Origin: Castellaniella sp.
Lineage (GTDB): Bacteria; Pseudomonadota; Gammaproteobacteria; Burkholderiales; Burkholderiaceae_B
Direction: 5' to 3'
Assembly: GCF_004321985.1 (NCBI RefSeq)
Contig: NZ_SCQN01000005.1
Location: forward strand, 54,329 to 118,328
DNA length: 64,000 bases
Below, piece after piece: positions 61,206 to 64,000 of the stretch. The position numbers were made by a program, and so were the translations under genes. The first letter of the stretch is position 1; each line of letters starts with the position of its first letter. The notes below the pieces were generated by a model. The model was not told the DNA's origin and did no database searches. It saw nothing but the letters and a program-made list of their open reading frames with translations.

Positions 61206-64000
61206 TTAGGTATGATCCACCTTCAGCTTGCCGTCGGAGATCATCTGCTGAATCATATGCGCCTGATCCATCCCCGCGTAGGCCGTGGTGAGGTCGACGT
61301 TCTGGATCACGATCTGCTGATCGTGGCTGGTCGCCACTTGGCCCGTTGTGCTGATATCGATGGTCGTGGTAGTTGCATTCCCCGTGATGTGCAGGTAGTT
61401 GATAAGGTTGGTATCGTCTGTCCCGTGGCCAGAGAGCAGACTGCTCAGGTCCAGCACATCCTTGCCGTTGGGATCTGGCGTATTACCCGGCAACGTCCCG
61501 ATACCGAAGTCATTGACTACATCCACAGCAGGATTGGACGTCGTGCCCTGATCACCTAAATGCCAGGCAAATACGTCATTGCCGGCACCACCAGTGAGTA
61601 TATCGTTGCCTGCACCACCGATCAGGGTATCGTTGCCCGTACCGCCTGTAAGCGTGTCATTACCAGCCCCACCATCAAGAATATCGCCGCCATTGCCAGC
61701 CGTTAATGTGTTGTTTAGGTGGTCGCCCACCAAGGACGTCGGGGTATTGTCCGACACCAAGTTCGTCCCCGGAGGCTGCGTCGTCAAATCGAGCGTGCCC
61801 ACCGCATGATCTCCATCGCCGTCGGTAAGGGCAAGATTGAAACTCATGTCCACCGAATGGCCCGCTCCCCCAGAAGAAATGCCGTATGAATCCATGAGGT
61901 ACCGGAAGTCGGTGCCACTCACGCTCTGAACTTCAATCGCACTGAAAGTCGAAGAGCCTACAACCTCAACAGAGCTGTTAGCGGTCATGCCCGTCAAATA
62001 GTAACCGCCGTGACCATCCGAGGTCAGGTGAGAAGGATCGGCTGCCACTCCATTCACGTAGATATTGGAGATCTGGATCTGAGTACCCTCACCCACCAAG
62101 AGCCCGCTACCGGACGCGTGCGCAGTGCTGTCGTTGTACGCTCGTACCCACATCGTGGTATCAGTGGCGCCGCCATTCATCGTAAAGGTGAATGCGTCCA
62201 CGCTGAAGTGCTGAGCATAGCTGTAACCAGTCGCTGCTGTGGCAGTGTTTACGAAATCAATTCTGGCAATCTCGCCAGAATTCACGAAATTGTTATCAAC
62301 CCCCATGCCCGAGGTACTGGTGTTGACGGCTCCGCCGACAACAGTGCCACCACTGCCAACCACCGCCCCAGACAACAGCATGTCAAAATCGTTGGCACCA
62401 TTTACCACTGCGAAATTAGAGTGGCCTGAAGCAGCATTCTTGAGATCATTGGGATTGATGGTGATCTGGCTGCCATCATCGAACTGCTGGAAGATCTGAA
62501 CTGTGTAGGCATCATTAGATTCATTGGTCGCACTCGGATTCAATGTGATCGCGAATACCTGTGCACCTCCTGTTGTCGTCCCAACAAGCGTATCGGTTCC
62601 AAAACCCGTCAAGATTATGCTTTGTCCACCTGAGAGAACATCGCCCCCATTTGAAGTCAGATGCGTACCGTTGGTCCCGCTGAATACAATGGAACTCCCC
62701 ACTCGATCGGCGCCAATACTGTCATAGAAGTTGAGTTCCCCGGAACCTATCGTACCGACAGTGTTCAGAATCTCCATCGGCATAGCAGCCATATTAAGCG
62801 GCACGTCATCGACGATCTGCACCGCAAAGCTCGCCGCCGTTGACACGCTCCCGTCCACATCCTTGGCCGTCACCGTGAAGTTCTCCGGTGTGGACAGGTC
62901 ATTGATCTCCGGCGCATGCACCAGCGTGTACGTGTAGCTCACCGTCGCCGTGTCACCCGACAGGCTGTACCCATTGAGTACCATCGTCCCGTACTGCGTC
63001 GTCACTGTCTGCGCGCCCGCGCCCGTATTCAGACCCTGGACCTCCGCTGCCGTCAGCGTCAGTGACGCCGCGTGGCCCAAACTATCCGTATAACCCAGCA
63101 CCACCGCCGCAGTCGCATTCAACCCATCGGGCGACTGAATCGTGAAGTGCTGATCCGACACCAAGTTATTCACGTTCGGTGCACTGCCAGTGAGCAGACC
63201 ACTCTCGTACACCGTGCTGTCATTCGGATTCCCAGACACCGGCGACTGATCCACCGGCGGCACATCCACCGCCGGTGTCGAATTCCCAATGGCTATCGTC
63301 AAGGTCGTGTGCGACAGATCCCCGTCCCCGTCCTTGATCGTGTAGGTGAAGACATCATTCACTCCGCCTGCTGATCCGGGATTGCGCATATAGCTGTAAC
63401 TGCCATCGGCATTGAGGGTCAGCGTGCCATATGAACCCGCGATACCTATGCCCACGCCAGTGCCGTCCAGATTCGCACCCGTGTTGCCCGCAGCCACCCC
63501 TACAACACCACCACCAACGGCCGGACCATCAGCTCCAAAGAGATCATTCCCCAAGACGTTACCCGTCTCGGCCGTGAACTGGCCCGCAGCCAGGCTGTCC
63601 GTGTCGGCATGCGCCGTGGGCACGTCGTCCACGATATCGATCACCAGACTGCCAGCAGGCGAATGGTCTCCGTCAACATCGGTCACCTGCACCGCAAAAC
63701 TCACCGAGGTGTTATCTCCTGAGGTGTTCGTAGCCAGCGTGTAGCTGTAGGCAATCGAGCCGTTTCCGCTGGTCGGGTCGTACGTATAACTCGCCGTAAG
63801 CGAGCCGGTCGCATCCGTGAAGGTCTGGGGCGTGCCCGTAAGAACATGCCCACCGAGCATCACCTGCGACACCCCGTCTGGCGAGGCGAATGCAATCGCA
63901 CCGCTCGTCGTCTCGCTGGTGTCGCTGTTGTTCGACGGATTGCCATCGGCCATTTCGCCTGAACCCGCCGGCAACCCATTGTGCGGCGGCAATCCCGCCT
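61206..64000 (-). CDS. LapA-type giant RTX adhesin, C-terminal part (cut by the window edge)
   Basis: The frame is open to the window end, so this is the last 931 or so residues of a larger, type I-secreted adhesin. Two related Ig/cadherin-like repeats are seen, each with VSFAVQVTDVDGD- or TVTAKDVDGS-type strands and IVDDVP linkers. Then come a T1SS-143-type domain, RTX nonapeptides (GGAGNDTLTGGTGNDTL and on) for calcium binding, and the C-terminal secretion segment ending KLKVDHT. The LapG cleavage site should lie near the missing N terminus. The segment about 62220-62790 has visibly lower GC than its flanks. Confidence 0.9.
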   Translation of the reverse strand, partial: AGLPPHNGLPAGSGEMADGNPSNNSDTSETTSGAIAFASPDGVSQVMLGGHVLTGTPQTFTDATGSLTASYTYDPTSGNGSIAYSYTLATNTSGDNTSVSFAVQVTDVDGDHSPAGSLVIDIVDDVPTAHADTDSLAAGQFTAETGNVLGNDLFGADGPAVGGGVVGVAAGNTGANLDGTGVGIGIAGSYGTLTLNADGSYSYMRNPGSAGGVNDVFTYTIKDGDGDLSHTTLTIAIGNSTPAVDVPPVDQSPVSGNPNDSTVYESGLLTGSAPNVNNLVSDQHFTIQSPDGLNATAAVVLGYTDSLGHAASLTLTAAEVQGLNTGAGAQTVTTQYGTMVLNGYSLSGDTATVSYTYTLVHAPEINDLSTPENFTVTAKDVDGSVSTAASFAVQIVDDVPLNMAAMPMEILNTVGTIGSGELNFYDSIGADRVGSSIVFSGTNGTHLTSNGGDVLSGGQSIILTGFGTDTLVGTTTGGAQVFAITLNPSATNESNDAYTVQIFQQFDDGSQITINPNDLKNAASGHSNFAVVNGANDFDMLLSGAVVGSGGTVVGGAVNTSTSGMGVDNNFVNSGEIARIDFVNTATAATGYSYAQHFSVDAFTFTMNGGATDTTMWVRAYNDSTAHASGSGLLVGEGTQIQISNIYVNGVAADPSHLTSDGHGGYYLTGMTANSSVEVVGSSTFSAIEVQSVSGTDFRYLMDSYGISSGGAGHSVDMSFNLALTDGDGDHAVGTLDLTTQPPGTNLVSDNTPTSLVGDHLNNTLTAGNGGDILDGGAGNDTLTGGTGNDTLIGGAGNDILTGGAGNDVFAWHLGDQGTTSNPAVDVVNDFGIGTLPGNTPDPNGKDVLDLSSLLSGHGTDDTNLINYLHITGNATTTTIDISTTGQVATSHDQQIVIQNVDLTTAYAGMDQAHMIQQMISDGKLKVDHT

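Noticed and set aside
61570..61700. Short-period repeats resembling a CRISPR or tandem array
   Set aside because: They encode RTX nonapeptides (GGxGxDxLx) in frame within the adhesin gene.

Overview
The window is a dense, high-GC stretch of chromosome. Gene content points to a betaproteobacterium of the order Burkholderiales, probably an Alcaligenaceae-type denitrifier. This is inferred from the gene set (MoaA/MoeA, NnrS/NsrR, TorF- and MipA-type envelope proteins, the Lap adhesin module, BamC-DapA linkage) and was not tested by a database search. No insertion sequence, prophage or CRISPR array is visible.

Layout. 1-2.9 kb: molybdenum cofactor genes moeA (cut by the window edge) and moaA, plus a universal stress protein behind a candidate FNR box. 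2.9-7.1 kb: a lipid-linked sugar transfer set (GT2, ArnT-like GT39, YdjC/HpnK-type deacetylase) with gtrA on the opposite strand, overlapping both neighbours. 7.2-9.4 kb: nitric oxide cluster (truncated globin, nnrS, nsrR) behind a candidate NsrR operator. 9.4-20.2 kb: serA, the ovothiol enzyme ovoA, an amidase with an NCS1 permease and GntR regulator, a polar amino acid (cystine-like) ABC transporter and an EamA exporter. 20.3-22.1 kb: divergent birA and bioY around a candidate BirA operator. 22-30 kb: ung, azlCD, a glutathione transferase, and a tightly coupled trio of glutamine amidotransferase, SbcD-like nuclease and SbcC/YhaN-like ATPase.

30-34.2 kb: envelope proteins and a YraQ-type permease. 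34.2-37.5 kb: mgtA behind a leader of about 500 nt that carries two candidate small ORFs. The second encodes an EPDPIP motif like that of enterobacterial MgtL, and a 10-bp hairpin hides the mgtA ribosome binding site. This is the most interesting signal in the window. 37.6-41.3 kb: dps behind an OxyR-like site, then znuA-znuC-znuB-zur behind a Zur palindrome. 41-55 kb: mostly housekeeping (MFS, mutS, a ribosomal oxygenase, bamC-dapA, a site-2 protease, yciO, tRNA-His, cardiolipin synthase, a PACE pump, a MetC-type enzyme, tRNA-Arg) with two unrecognised genes.

55.2-64 kb: xerD, a Cache-HAMP-GGDEF diguanylate cyclase, ybaK, lapD, lapG and the C-terminal end of a giant RTX adhesin (LapA type), all on the minus strand. 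Together they form a c-di-GMP-controlled adhesin retention module. In the family, LapG cuts the adhesin off the surface unless LapD, loaded with c-di-GMP, holds LapG. Themes that recur across the window are low-oxygen and nitrosative metabolism, metal homeostasis (Mg, Zn) and oxidative stress defence.
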